From positions 258,839,386-258,903,385 of the forward strand of contig NC_081406.1 in NCBI RefSeq assembly GCF_030272615.1: 64,000 nucleotides of DNA, given 5' to 3'. Both the position numbers and the translations under genes were made by a program. The notes under the pieces are model-generated. The model saw only the letters and a program-made list of their open reading frames with translations. It did no database searches and was not told the DNA's origin. The DNA comes from Cryptomeria japonica. Lineage: Eukaryota > Streptophyta > Pinopsida > Cupressales > Cupressaceae. Within the stretch, counting starts at the first letter, position 1. The number at the start of each line of letters is the position of its first letter. Of this stretch, positions 46,707-57,800 are shown one piece after another.

Positions 46707-47480
46707 ATTTATAGTTTGTAAGAAAATTTGCATTGTCTCCCCCACTAGATTAGTGTTAGGAAGTGTTTTCCGAGCACTAGCTTCCTTTCAATGTTAGTGT
46801 AGGTTTTTTTATTTTTCTTATATTAGGGGATATTTATTTTTTCATACAAATACTATCTAAGCTTTATTAGGTTAATATACAGTTAATATGACTGCAAATG
46901 GTGGAATCCATTAGCTACACATCCCACTCTCTTACACACATAGTTAGCTAAGTTAGACACCCTCTTTTGAATTCATGTGCCACCTCTCATAACCATTTAC
47001 TTGTCTTTACTTGAGGAGGTTATACCACATTTTTTGGTATTTACTAGTCAATTGAGTAAAACGTCCTCCCTATTATGGGTAGTTTGAGTTAATGAACCTC
47101 TTGGATGTAAATGCCCATATTTTGCTATATAGACAACACTCTCCTCTCACCTAAACTAGGTCAATGCTAGTTCAATGAGTAAAGAGAGTCTTGTCCAAAT
47201 TCTTGTACATATATCTGTTTTTTCTCTCTTTCAAGGCAATCTCTCAGTTTTCTATTTTGATCTTTGATAATCTATCAATTTTAGTTGCATGTGATCTATG
47301 ATTGAAATTAGATCTTGGCTTGATTCTCGCTTCTTGCAAAGTTTAATGGGTTTGAAGGTCTATGCTTTTTGTCAAAAGGCTTTGATTTGATACTCATTTT
47401 ATCTTGATGTATGCACCTGCATATAATTCACAATAGTTCCTGAGTTCATCTAATAAAGAGATCTATACATTCGAGACCAA
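46707..47480. other. Possible old copia LTR or anonymous DNA
   Basis: ATTAGTGTTAGGAAGTG followed by CTTCCTTTCAATG (46752-46800) resembles ATTAGTGTAGGAGGTG and CTTCCTTTCAATA at 60843-60888. These may be the outer ends of the degenerate copia material between them. A TATA-like GCTATATAGAC sits at about 47123. Nothing else was recognised. Confidence 0.3.
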
Positions 47481-48164
47481 AATATAGTCTTTAATTCTAA
47501 TGGTCATGCAATCTAGGTACCTAAGCATGCTCTTACCACAAAGATCTATTTACCTCATGATAAGACTATGTTATAGCAGCAACATGTGTCATATTAGTGA
47601 GAAAAGTTTAAAAGCATAAAAAAATCTTGCAAGACATTGATTATTCTCTTGGGTTTGATTTTTGTAATATTGTATTTACAAAAGATTGATTTATTTTATT
47701 GTAGTTATCATAAATCTCTTAGGTGATTGGAACTTATTTTTCTAATATATTTAGTCTTGTACATATTCCATGTCAAAATATTTGTATTATGTATCTTTTT
47801 TATGATTATTATAGGAGACAGTAAGTATATTTTCTCAAAAGTAAATATTAGGTTTTTAGTCAGTTTATCTGGCTCTCTTAGAAAAGCAAAATAAAAAATA
47901 TATTAAGTTTTTGAAGATTGATAATGATGATAAGTATACTTAATGAAAATTTTGATAAATTTTATAAGGAGAAAAGTATATAAATACATAAGATGTAACC
48001 CCATACACCACTCGATAAAATGGAATTGTAGAATGCAAGAACAAGATGTTGATGGATGACTAACTCCTACTAAGTGCAATAGGTTGATGCAAAAAACTCA
48101 ATTCATGCAACTCAATGGACCAACACATCCTTTATCAAGTAACCTATTGTCTCATAAAGGTTCT
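47480..48164 (+). repeat. Degenerate copia integrase segment, tandem copy 1
   Basis: First of three related units. It shows the order CTAAGCATGCTCTTACC, GATAAGACTATGTT, CTCTTGGGTTTGATTTTTG, GATGTAACCCCATACACC and AGGTTC. Translated in mixed frames, the unit resembles a copia integrase core (a PHTPLDKMEL-type trace of the family's PYTPQQNGV block). It is interrupted at 48164 by element 2, with its last part continuing at 56126. Confidence 0.65.
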
Positions 48165-49494
48165 GTAAAGCGGAAAATGATCGAACCCTAGTTGCTCTCC
48201 CCTCTTCCAACTCGAAGGAGAGAGAAGGGAGGTCACTAGGGTTGATGGTTTTCACTTAGGGGAGACTTTACATTCAAAAGAGGGGTTGAAACCCACAAGA
48301 TCCAATCCCACACAATGCAAGATTGGATTCTAAATGAGTTTCAAGGGTTAAGACAGCAAGACTACCCTCTTTTGTAAAGAATGTTGATAGAAGAATTAAG
48401 CTAGGAATGCATAGAAAGTGAGAAAGATTCACTTATAAATTGAGATAGGGATATAGGATGAAGCTGCGGACCTGGAATTAGCAGTAAAATGTCGATACGG
48501 CACTGTCCTGCAAATTTGAGCAAAAGTTGACAGGATGATGGCACCCGGCGTGCACACGGTCCTCCGAAAAATCCGCAAAATGAAGGGGGATCTGTTCGTC
48601 TCTACACAAGGATTCTAGATCTTCAATTTCAGTCGTGTACCTACAACCTACACACAGAAAAGCGAAGACGATTGGGGGGTTAGGGATTAGGGGTTTGCCT
48701 TTAGGTCAAACCCCGGTTTTGGAATTAACCAAGAAATGAGAAATGTTGTAAATGTAAATGTCTGTAATGTAAAACAAGTACTAATACCTTGTTGTAAGGA
48801 TGTTTGTATCCTTATGTGCGAAGGTATAGATGTTGTTGTTTGTTGTATGTTGTAGTAGTATGTAGTAAGTGATCTCTTCTTCAATGGTTGAATCCTTGTC
48901 TTGAATGCAACACTTAGCCTTGAATGGAGACTTAGAATGATCAATTGCTTGAAGGAATGCTTGAATACTTGAATGCTTGAATGTTTTTAGTATCGTTTCC
49001 ACGCTTTTTCCATCCTCCCCAAATGAGAGAGGAAAATATCATTTATATACTTGTCAATTAGGGCTGATAGACTGATTTTTCCGACCTTGGGCCAACCAGG
49101 AAATGTTATTTTCCAAATTGCAAACAAAAAGACCCGAAGCCCCATAGGAGACCGGGCCCAAAATAGGGCCAGGGACCAGGGCGCTGGGCACCATGGTCCT
49201 GGGGGACCAAGGCGCTGGGCGCCCTGGTCCTGGGGGACCAAGGCGCTGGGCGCCCTGGTCCTGGGGGACCAAGGCGCTGGGTGCCCTGGTCCTGAAGGAC
49301 CAGGGCGCTGGGCGCTCTGGTCCCACCTCCCGGGACAGCAGGGTGCAAAGGAGGTTCAGGCCAGGGTGCAAGAAAATGCAGTTTTAGTGTCATAATCAGG
49401 TTTTGGGGTCTCCATTCAGGTTCCGTGTTGCGTCGCCATCGTGAAGACCGAAATGCAGTCGAAATTGCAAGTGTCGCAATTTTAGGACGCTACA
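48165..49494 (-). repeat. Element 2 3' LTR
   Basis: On the minus strand it starts TGTAGCGTCC and ends CGCTTTACA. A five-copy 31-bp palindromic minisatellite (49172-49324) lies about 120 bp upstream of a minus-strand TATA box, GTATATAAAT, at 49041-49050. Confidence 0.95.
49172..49324. repeat. 31-bp hairpin minisatellite, five copies (LTR U3)
   Basis: Each unit is a 27-bp near-perfect palindrome of the form GGACCAGGGCGC-TGG-GCGCCCTGGTCC (arms 12, loop 3) plus a 4-bp spacer, TGGG or TGAA. Copies 2 and 3 are identical. The 5' LTR has four copies and the solo LTR one. Confidence 0.93.
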
Positions 49495-49510
49495 TTTAGC
49501 CCCCACTTTA
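49495..49510 (-). promoter_or_regulatory. Element 2 polypurine tract
   Basis: The minus strand reads TAAAGTGGGGGCTAAA directly before the 3' LTR start TGTAGCGTCC. Confidence 0.85.
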
Positions 49511-50360
49511 GCGGGAGTATGTATGCTCATACTTCCGGTAAAGTACAAGGAAACAACATTGAAAGACTTTCACCACGTCAAGGAGGCAAGACACACCAAG
49601 CCCCCAGTGGACTAAGGATCTTACGATTTCGATTGACAAAGTAAAAGGGAAGATCACGAGGGAGAACCATGACTGTCAGTAGTAAGGTTCCCTCACTATG
49701 AGTCACGTAAGAGAAATACCAAAAATTTTCAAGGCAAAGCTAAGTTCGTCAAGAAATTTTCAAGTATCTTGAAGGGATAGACGGGGTGTATGCCCCCCTA
49801 CATTAAAGCGATCGCACACGCCTCAACGGGGGTGATTGTTTTAACGTAGTGATACACATAAGAAATGAGAAAGGAAAGGAGCACGTTATCGCAAGGATTT
49901 AGCCCCCAGGTGTGAGATAAACCCAAGGATAATAGACACAAAACACAAAGCACGAGGTGACTTCGCTTTCCTCAGGGTCAGTATGCTATATGATAATTCA
50001 TGTATATCATATGTATGTATGCATAATTGTTCTTCATTCCCTAATCAAGGAAGGTCACCTAGAAGAAGGGAACACATGTGTCTTTTGAGTCAACATGAGA
50101 GAGACCAAAAGAGATCTCAATGCTTTGCATCGTCCTCAAGTAGACAACACTAAGGACAACAAATAGAAGAATGCGAATAACATATAGAAGAAATAACGAA
50201 AGAGAGGAGGAGAGAATCTGCTATGCTAATGAAACTAGTCTAGCACGTCATCTACCCCCCGATCTTGCTGATCAATGTTTCGGGAAGGCAGGGAACACGC
50301 TAGAGGAGGAACATCCAACACAGCAGATGGAGCTATCACAAGATCCAAACAAGAGCTATG
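49511..50360 (-). other. Element 2 3' non-coding interior
   Basis: About 850 bp between the end of the gag-pro region and the PPT. RT and integrase should lie upstream of such a region, but no trace was found on either strand. The 73-codon plus frame at 50171-50392 shows no domain. Confidence 0.6.
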
Positions 50361-51760
50361 TTAATGTTCCGAGCCACGTTGTTCTTGTCTAGGAGCTAGG
50401 ATAAGTGCTTTAGAAAATTTGTTAGATAAATGGTTATCAATATCAACAAGTTCATATTCACTATCAGAAGCAAGAGAAGAAACATTTTCATCATGAATAT
50501 CAAGATCATCATCAAGATTTATAAAAATAGGATCTTTAACTCGCACAGGATCAAGACCATCATGCATCTTATGTTTAGGAGATTTTGGCTCAATTTCTGA
50601 TTGAGGAGAAAATGGAATAATGCTAGCTGAAGGTGTTTTTGGAGATTGTAAAGTTTGAGAAGCAGCTGCTTGAGCTCTAAGATGACGCTTTCGTCGGCGT
50701 TCACGTGCAGAATGATTTCGTCTACTCTTAGTAGGAAGTGGAGAAGATTGAGGAGGAGGAATGTTCTCATCCTTATCACTTGGATGTTTAGGTTGTGGTC
50801 TCTTAGGCTGGATAATAGGAGAAGAAGAAGGTCTCTTCTCTCTATAAAAAGAAGGAGGAGGAACTGCTCCATATAAAGGAGGAATATTTGGTTTAGGAAG
50901 GAGACCAAGTCCATCATGACGAGGAGGTATAGGTCTACTCTTAGAAAATTTTTTAGGCATAGACATAGTCACATCCATAGGGATGGGTTGGGAATCTTCT
51001 TGAGGAAAGACATTAGTTTTATCTTTCAAAGGAAGAACTTCCTTCTCAAGAACGATAGGAATATCAAGTTTGGGTGTTCTAGGTTCACTTAGAGATAGGA
51101 TCATATCTGTTTTCCACTTTTGATAAGATTTGAAAAGATGATCACTTCGCGGAGGAAGAGTTTGGAATTGTTTAGGCCAAAAATACTCAATAGGAACACT
51201 AGAGGTTCTTTCAGCTGGTTTAAAGAGACTATGATTGACAGTAACAACTTCACCATTATGGGGAAATTTCAAACATTTATGAATAGGAGAAGCAATAGCT
51301 TTCATGGAAGATAGCCAAGGATAGCCAAGCTTCACACGAAATTGTTTGGATGAAGGAATAATAGCAAAGTTCACATCAAGAGATTTGTTATGGACCTCAA
51401 TAGGTAATATAATAGAACCAATTGCAGGAGAAGAAAATGCATCAAATAATTTCACAATCACATCTGTTTTGTCCTAGATTACTTGATTCAATTGCAAAGT
51501 AAAAAGAAATTCTTTAGTAATAACATTAACCATGCAGGAAGGATCAATAAGCACTCCATGGCAAGGTGTATTCTTGACTTTTGCAACTATGTATAAAGGA
51601 CCATCAGGTTCTCTAATGGTTTCACCAGAATCAAATGTGATGGAAGGTACTTTAGGGTTTTCTTGCTACTCTACAAAGTTAATCACATTCGGAGTCATAG
51701 ACACAAGACCATCAGATGAGAGAGAGGAATCATTAGCCTCAATCGCATTAGAGGTATGGG
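50361..51760 (-). pseudogene. Element 2 retropepsin-like region and basic/proline-rich linker
   Basis: The protease-like region starts outside the longest frame, near 51560: GVLIDPSCMVNVI replaces the usual LIDxGSS, so the catalytic D-[ST]-G triplet is degenerate or divergent. RVKLGYPWLSSMK is the ILG-type block. The 366-codon frame (51461-50361) continues into a Pro-rich linker (HDGLGLLPKPN, PPLYGAVPPPSFY) and a strongly basic patch (SRRNHSARERRRKRHL). It ends with an acidic tail, LDDDLDIHDEN. A stop near 51474 separates the protease parts. Confidence 0.75.
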
Positions 51761-51782
51761 AAGGTAATGGATCAATAAAAAT

Positions 51783-52775
51783 CTAAAGATTTTGGTTAGG
51801 AGGAGCTACAGATGTGTTGCCTTTATCATTCACTCCAGAAACAGAGATAGTATTATTATCAATCAAATCTTGAATTTTACCCTTTAAAGAAAAACATTTT
51901 TCAGTATCATGCCCAGGTTGACGATGAAATTGACAAAAAGATTTGTTATCAAAATAAGGTGAAGTAATCTTTGCAGGATCAATTTGCCTTATAGGAGGAA
52001 GAGTAAGCACATTTTGTTCCAATAACTTATTCATAATACTATGCAATGATTCATTCAAAGGAGTATACTTTCTTTCTTTCTTGAAAAACTTAGAAATAGG
52101 AGGCACACCTGATGCTACATTCACATTATTGTTGATGATGTTTTCATTGAATTTGATGGAATCTCTTTTCGGTTTAAATTTTCCAAATGGTTCTTGACTG
52201 CTATCACCCTTATCACTCGGAGCCATAGGATGTGATTGTTCCATTTGACTCACAGTCAGTTGATAATTGTGAAGAGTTGCACACAACTGTTGGAAAGAAG
52301 TAAACTCAGAAAACAGAAGTTTGTCTCGAATATCTTTTTGTAAATTAGAAATAAAGATTCTTTGAATATCATTGTCAGGCACTGGAAAAGAAATTTGAGC
52401 ATACAAATGCTTATATCTACCAATGAAATCAGTCACTTTTTCTTTAACACCTTGTTTACAATGCATTAAATCAATCAAAGTAACTTTAGGACTTATATTG
52501 TTTTGAAATTGTTGAATGAAAGCATTTGCAAGTTGTTCGAAATAAGTAATAGAATAAGAAGGCAACGAGCAATACCATTGTAGGGCTTTATCTCTTAATG
52601 TTCTAGTAAACAGTTTTGCAAGCAACCTTTGGTCATAAGCAAAATCAGTACAAATTGTTTGAAAAGTCTTAACATGTGTTAGAGGATCACCTTTACCATT
52701 ATAAAGCTCCAAATGCGGGATTTCAACATGTTTAGGGGGAATAGCTCGAACAATGTCAAGAGAAAGTGGGCACAC
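51783..52775 (-). CDS. Element 2 gag, capsid and zinc-motif part
   Basis: This 330-codon frame holds a Retrotrans_gag domain at about residues 20-170: HLELYNGKGDPLTHVKTFQT, KALQWYCSLPSYSITYF and LMHCKQGVKEKVTDFIGRYK. FCQFHRQPGHDTEKC at 280-294 gives C-x2-H-x4-H-x4-C, the same zinc-motif type as in element 1, followed by LKGKIQDLIDNN. It overlaps the upstream frame by 20 bp in another phase, so a frameshift separates the two halves of gag. It is in the same frame as the linker region at lower coordinates. Confidence 0.88.
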   Translation of the reverse strand: MCPLSLDIVRAIPPKHVEIPHLELYNGKGDPLTHVKTFQTICTDFAYDQRLLAKLFTRTLRDKALQWYCSLPSYSITYFEQLANAFIQQFQNNISPKVTLIDLMHCKQGVKEKVTDFIGRYKHLYAQISFPVPDNDIQRIFISNLQKDIRDKLLFSEFTSFQQLCATLHNYQLTVSQMEQSHPMAPSDKGDSSQEPFGKFKPKRDSIKFNENIINNNVNVASGVPPISKFFKKERKYTPLNESLHSIMNKLLEQNVLTLPPIRQIDPAKITSPYFDNKSFCQFHRQPGHDTEKCFSLKGKIQDLIDNNTISVSGVNDKGNTSVAPPNQNL

Positions 52776-53538
52776 TAAACTTAGATTGATTCATAGAGGC
52801 AATTTGTTGCTGTAAAGAAGAGACAGTTTGTGCAAGATTATTAATGGTCGCTTCAGTCGAAGAATTCATATTAGATGTGTTAGATTGAGATGGAGGTGTT
52901 ATGTTATTGAAAGAAGGTAAAGAGTAAGGTGGTGGGACACTATGATAGTTAGTCATAGGAGATGATTGGATAGGAGGAACACTACAAGGAGAAATAGAAT
53001 GGTTGAATGAATTGCCCCCTTGCGTCATGTTCGTTTGTGGAGATATAATAGGAACACTCATTGAAGGGATGAATGAAGAAGTTGGATTGAGTGAAGGAAT
53101 AGGGTTAATTGAAGAAGAAGGATTGCCCCCATGACTGGTGATCACAGGGGGAATAGAGGTAGTCATTATGTTTGATGTAAAGGTAGGTATGCTAGCAATA
53201 GAAGTTGTCAAAGGAATAGAATGATTGACTTGAGTAGGAGGTTGTGTATAACCTAAAGTTTCAGCACAACTCTTTATAGGCATCACATTCGAATCCACAA
53301 TGTGTGCAATACCACGCAAAATATCAATTCCATTCTTATCACTTTGAAGCATATGTTTTAGACCCTCAATTAAAGGAAGAGCTTGACTATCAGGGTATTC
53401 TTGAGACATCCATTGTCGAAAATTGTCAAATTGATTATCCAATTTCGAAAGTTGTTCTACAGAAACCTCATGGAGAGCTTCTTCGTCATTAGGAGGATTA
53501 GAGGAATTACCCATGTCCTCGTTAAAAAGGCTATTCAA
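52756..53538 (-). pseudogene. Element 2 gag, N-terminal part
   Basis: This 260-codon frame starts MNSLFNEDMGNSSNPPNDEE. It is Ser/Pro/Thr/Asn-rich with a short coiled-coil-like end (TINNLAQTVSSLQQQIASMN). Such low-complexity leaders before the capsid domain are common in Athila/Tat-type gags. The frame must shift near 52760-52775 to reach the capsid part. Confidence 0.7.
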
Positions 53539-54799
53539 ATTAGGTTCTATCTCCTCGGTAATTAAACCTCGGAAAGACTTAATTCGACGACTTCATCTAA
53601 TGGGGATAGTGTAAGTAGGGCTTATTGTTGTAAAACTCATGCACTAGAAAGAGAGAGAAGATTTTGAATTTTAGAGGTAGCAATTTTCAGTAAAATCAGC
53701 CAATCTTCCAGATTTAAGCTGTTAAATGCAATCACGACAGTCTCCCGAAATTTCGGAAAAAATGTCCGGGACCGTGGCGCTCGGAGTGCACACGGTCCTT
53801 GCAACTTTTTTTGAAATTTGCAGAGATGAAAGTTATGATGATTTTAGAGCTAATCTGAAAAAATTGAGTGATTTTACGATCTGTAGATAGGCCAAATTAA
53901 AGTTGCAATCTCAAAATTGAACCCTACCAAGATTGTCGAAAAATGCAAAATTTGAATTTTGAAAAAGAGAGGGAAACTGAAATTTTGAATTTTATGATTT
54001 TAGAGGGAATGTCAAAAGCAATGCAAATTTTGAAATTTAAAAGTTGACTCAATTTCATGCAAAATTCAATTTTGAAAGCGGAAATCAAAGTTGTTGTAAT
54101 TAAGCACTTAATTTCAAAAGCCACAAATTGCAAGAATTTGAATAAAGCACTGAAATTTCGAATGAATGCAAACACACTTTTCAGATTTAGGACAGTAAGA
54201 AACACAATTTTGACATGAATTTCAGTTTCAATGATTTTTGAATGATTAGAAGCCTTAAACCAAACAATCACAAGACCAACTTTGACTTTAATTTTGAAAG
54301 TGTTAGAATTGATGAAATCAGCCAAGATTCTGGATTTTAGCAGAAAAATACAGTAAGATCTAGCTCCTGAAATTTCGGAAAAAATGTCGGGGACGATGGT
54401 GCTCGGAGTGCACACGGTCCTCGCAACTTTTTTCCAAATTTTTAGGGATGAAAGATATTGTGATTTTATTGCGGAATCCAAAGTTACAGCTGATTTGGAG
54501 ATGTTTTGATCAGTGAAATTGTCGGACAAAGGTTGAATCAAGAGGGTTTCAAAAATTAGGGTTTTGACACTTAACCACTTAATTTTCAGAATTAAAGCAC
54601 AAATATGAATTGATAATTTGCAATAGAAGGGTAGATCTGAAACAAGCATTAATAACTAGACATTTCACAAGCTCAATTACTAAAAAGAAAATTTAGGGTT
54701 TTCATGCAATTAACCTCTAAAATTTGCAAAAGATCAGACATGGAAATGTAATCAAGGCATCCAATTTTCAGATCTAACCATGAATAATCAGAAAGGATG
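53539..54799 (-). other. Element 2 leader with duplicated stem-loop block
   Basis: The leader runs from PBS to gag. A block of about 150 bp occurs twice (about 53690-53870 and 54325-54470), sharing AATCAGCCAA, GAAATTTCGGAAAAAATGTC, CTCGGAGTGCACACGGTCCT and GATGAAAG. Its core GGACCGTG...CACGGTCC is an inverted repeat, and a related core (GTGCACACGGTCCTCC) also sits in all three LTRs of the family. The 241-codon minus frame at 53924-54649 shows no domain and is probably chance. Confidence 0.65.
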
Positions 54800-54817
54800 T
54801 TCACGTCGGGTTCACCA
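54800..54817 (-). promoter_or_regulatory. Element 2 primer-binding site
   Basis: The minus strand reads TGGTGAACCCGACGTGAA three bases inside the 5' LTR. It starts with TGG and differs completely from the PBS of element 1, so the two families use different primer tRNAs. The tRNA was not identified. Confidence 0.7.
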
Positions 54818-54820
54818 AAA

Positions 54821-56120
54821 TGTAAAGCGGAAAATGATCGAACCCTAGTTGCTCTCCCCTCTTCCAACTCCAAGGAGAGAGAAGGGAGGTCACTAGGGTT
54901 GACGGTTTTCACTTAGGGGAGACTTTACATTCAAAAGAGGGGTTGAAACCCACAAGATCCAATCCCACACAATGCAAGATTGGATTCTAAATGAGTTTCA
55001 AGGGTTAAGACAACAAGGCTACCCTCTTTTGTAAAGAATGTTGATAGAAGAATTAAGCTAGGAATGCATAGAAAGTGAGAAAGATTCGCTTATAAACTGA
55101 GATAGGGATATAGGATGAAGCTGCCGACCTGGAATTAACAGTAAAATGTCGATACGGAGCTGTCCTGCAAATTTGAGCAAAAGTTGACGGGACGATGGCG
55201 CCGACGTGCACACGGTCCTCCAAAAAATCCGCGAAACAAAGGGGAATCTGTTCGTCTCTGCACAAGGATTCCAGATCTTCAATTTCAGCCGCGTACCTGC
55301 AACCTACACACAGAAAAGCGAAGATGATTGGGGGGTTAGGGATTAGGGGTTTGCCTTTAGGTCAAACCCCGGTTTTGGAATTAACCAAGAAATGAGAAAT
55401 GCTGTAAATGTAAATGTCTGTAATGTAAAACAAGTACTAATACCTTGTTGTAAGGATGTTTGTATCCTTATGTGCGAAGGTATAGATGTTGTTGTTTGTT
55501 GTATGTTGTAGTAGTATGTAGTAAGTGATCTCCTCTTCAATGGTTGAATCCTTGTCTTGAATGCAACACTTAGCCTTGAATGGAGACTTAGAATGATCAA
55601 TTGCTTGAAGGAATTCTTGAATGCTTGAATGCTTGAATGTTTTTAGTATCGTTTCCACGCTTTTTCCATCCTCCCCAAATGAGAGAGGAAAATGTCATTT
55701 ATATACTTGTCAATTAGGGTTGATAGACTGATGTTTCCAACCTTGGGCCGACCAGGAAATGTTATTTTCCAAATTGCAAACAAAAAGACCCGAAGTCCCA
55801 TAGGAGACCGGGCCCAAAATAGGGCCAGGGACCAGGGCGCTAGGCGCGACGGTCCTGGGGGACCAGGGCGCTAGGAGCCCTGGTCCTGAAGGACCAGGGC
55901 GCTCGGCGCCCTAGTCCTGAAGGACCAGGGCGCTGGGTGCTCTGGTCCCACCTCTCGGGACAGCAGGGTGCAAAGGAGGTTCAGGCCAGGGTGCAAGAAA
56001 ATGCAGTTTTTAGTGTCATAAACAGGTTTCGGGGTCTCCATTCAGGTTGCGTGTTGCGTTGCCATCGTGAAGACCGAAATGCAGTCGAAATTGCAAGTGT
56101 CACAATTTTAGGACGCTACA
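54821..56120 (-). repeat. Element 2 5' LTR
   Basis: Partner of 48165-49494 with only four palindrome copies (55828-55949), which accounts for the 30-bp length difference. The TATA box on the minus strand is at about 55698-55706. Confidence 0.95.
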
Positions 56121-56125
56121 GGTTC

Positions 56126-57800
56126 ATTTAATTATTGACCAAGGAAGTCTTTTCTTCGATGACTTGGGCACTATATGTGTAGTTGAGGACTTCCTAAGTT
56201 ATTTATCAATTGTCTTTAATTCTAATGGTCATGCATTCTAGGTACCTAAGCATGCTCTTATCTCAAAAATCCATTTACCTAACGATAAGACTATGTTTTT
56301 TATAATTAAAGCAACAAAACAAGGGTTGTTCCTTTATACAAACATCCTGAAGGAAGCATTAACAAGCCATTAACAACACATTAAGAGCATCGAGTAGTCT
56401 AACAAAAAACTATCAAAACATATATTTAAGCCTTATAGTAAAAGGAGTTCATAACAATATCCAAGTATAAAATACTTAACCAAAAAATAACAAAAAGGCA
56501 ACCAAAGGGTGGTTACGCAAACAGTTTACCCCAATATTCAGTAAGGAATTTAAAAAGATCAGTATAGTTGTCTTCTTCTTCAACGTCTTTTCCCATAACC
56601 TTCTTTTGTAGCAGGCACAAAGTAGTAGCTAAAATGTGCATGACTTTGGAACTGACCCTGGAAACATGGACCATTTTTTTCTTAAAGTTTGTCAACTTCA
56701 CTTTCAAAGCCTCTAAGTTCAAAGCAGTGGCATTGCATTTTTCATAGGTATAATCCTCCTTGGTAGGATAGATCTTCTTAGCTGACATCTCATCCTCCAA
56801 CAAGTGGGTATCTTCAATCAGGTCCAAGGGCTTTGGGGTACTCTCCAAGTCGATAGTGACAATGTTCTTTGAGTAGCTCACATCCTCCTCATCCTCTGTC
56901 TCCACCACCTCCTTAGGATCATCCTCATCGGTGTCCATGGCCTCCTTCCATTTTTCATTAGCTTACCCACAAGCCTATTAGACCTACAAGGATTAGTGTT
57001 TCTCGCTCCTTTTTCATCACCCTCACTGTCAATTTCCTTAATGCAAGGCTGAGCGTAGAGCTTAGCCTTTTTAGCCAAGAAATAAATCTACCTTTTTTAG
57101 CAAAGCTCAATGAAGTAGCAAGGTATAGCACCAGCACATTTGTTATATTTGTGAGAAAATTCTACAAGCATTTAAAAAATCTTGTAGAAGGGCTTATTAA
57201 TTATTCTCTTGGGTTTGATTTTTGTGAACATTGCATTTACAAAACCATGATTAATTTTATTGTAGTTATCATAAATCTTTTGGGTGGTTGAACCTTATTT
57301 TTCTAATATATTTAGTTTTTTAGATATTACTTGTCAAAATATTTATATTATGTATCATTTATTGATTATTATTATAGGAGATTACATGGGTCTATTTTCT
57401 CAAAAGTAAATAGGAGGTATTTATTCATTTTATCTATCTCTCTTGGAAATCCAAGATCATAAAAAGTAAAGGTTTTGAAGATTGATAAAGATGGTAAGTA
57501 TACTTAATGAAAATTTTGATAAATTTTATAAGGAGAATAATATTTAAATACATAAGATGTAACCCCATACACCCCTCGATAGAATTTAATTCTAGAATGA
57601 AAGAGCATGGTGTTGATAGATGATCGGTTCTAAGTAAGTGCAATAGGTTGATACAAAAAACTCGATGCATACAACTCAACAAACCAACAACTCATTTATC
57701 ATGTAACTTATCATCTCAAAAAGGTTCATTTCATTATTGACCAGGGATGTGTTTTCTTGGATGACATTGGCACTATATGTACAATTGAGGACTTCCTAAG
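56126..57800 (+). repeat. Degenerate copia integrase segment, end of copy 1 and copy 2
   Basis: The end of copy 1 (56126-56215) runs into copy 2, which starts TTTAATTCTAATGGTCATGC (compare 47491). Copy 2 is interrupted at about 56295 by the insert described next, resumes at about 57122 (ATAGCACCAGCAC), and runs to about 57800 with GGGTTTGATTTTTGTGAACA, GATGTAACCCCATACACCCC and AAGGTTCATTTCATTATTGA. Traces of VSF(I)DDY and PYTP-NGV type integrase blocks can be read in mixed frames. Confidence 0.65.
56295..57121 (-). mobile_element. Unidentified insert of about 0.8 kb with an acidic minus-strand frame
   Basis: Comparison with the other two units shows that ACTATGTT and ATAGCA, adjacent at 47565-47580, are separated here by about 827 bp. 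The insert has minus frames 57078-56878 (MAKKAKLYAQPCIKEIDSEG) and 56938-56513 (MDTDEDDPKEVVETEDEEDV, then a Lys/Leu-rich helix-like part) in different phases. The minus strand ends in an A-rich tail (TTATAAAAAAC), as in a 5'-truncated non-LTR retrocopy. No family was recognised and no clean TSD was found. Confidence 0.5.

Larger units (their letters stand above)
48165..56120 (-). mobile_element. Element 2: non-autonomous gypsy element with gag and protease only
   Basis: LTRs at 48165-49494 (1330 bp) and 54821-56120 (1300 bp) with TG...CA ends, and TSD GGTTC at 48160-48164 and 56121-56125. The PBS, PPT and gag show minus-strand orientation. The 5.3-kb interior has gag and a protease-linker region but no RT, RNase H or integrase at all, so it matches the TR-GAG type of non-autonomous element that depends on a partner. 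The solo LTR at 23597-24791 belongs to the same family, so the family has been active at least twice in this window. Confidence 0.94.

Noticed and set aside
49051-49395. Frames of 64-114 codons on both strands over the LTR palindromes
   Set aside because: Gly/Pro-rich repeats derived from the 31-bp minisatellite inside an LTR; non-coding.
53924-54649. 241-codon minus frame in the element 2 leader
   Set aside because: Composition is Phe/Ile/Lys/Ser-rich without motifs, and it overlaps a duplicated structured leader block; not convincing as protein.
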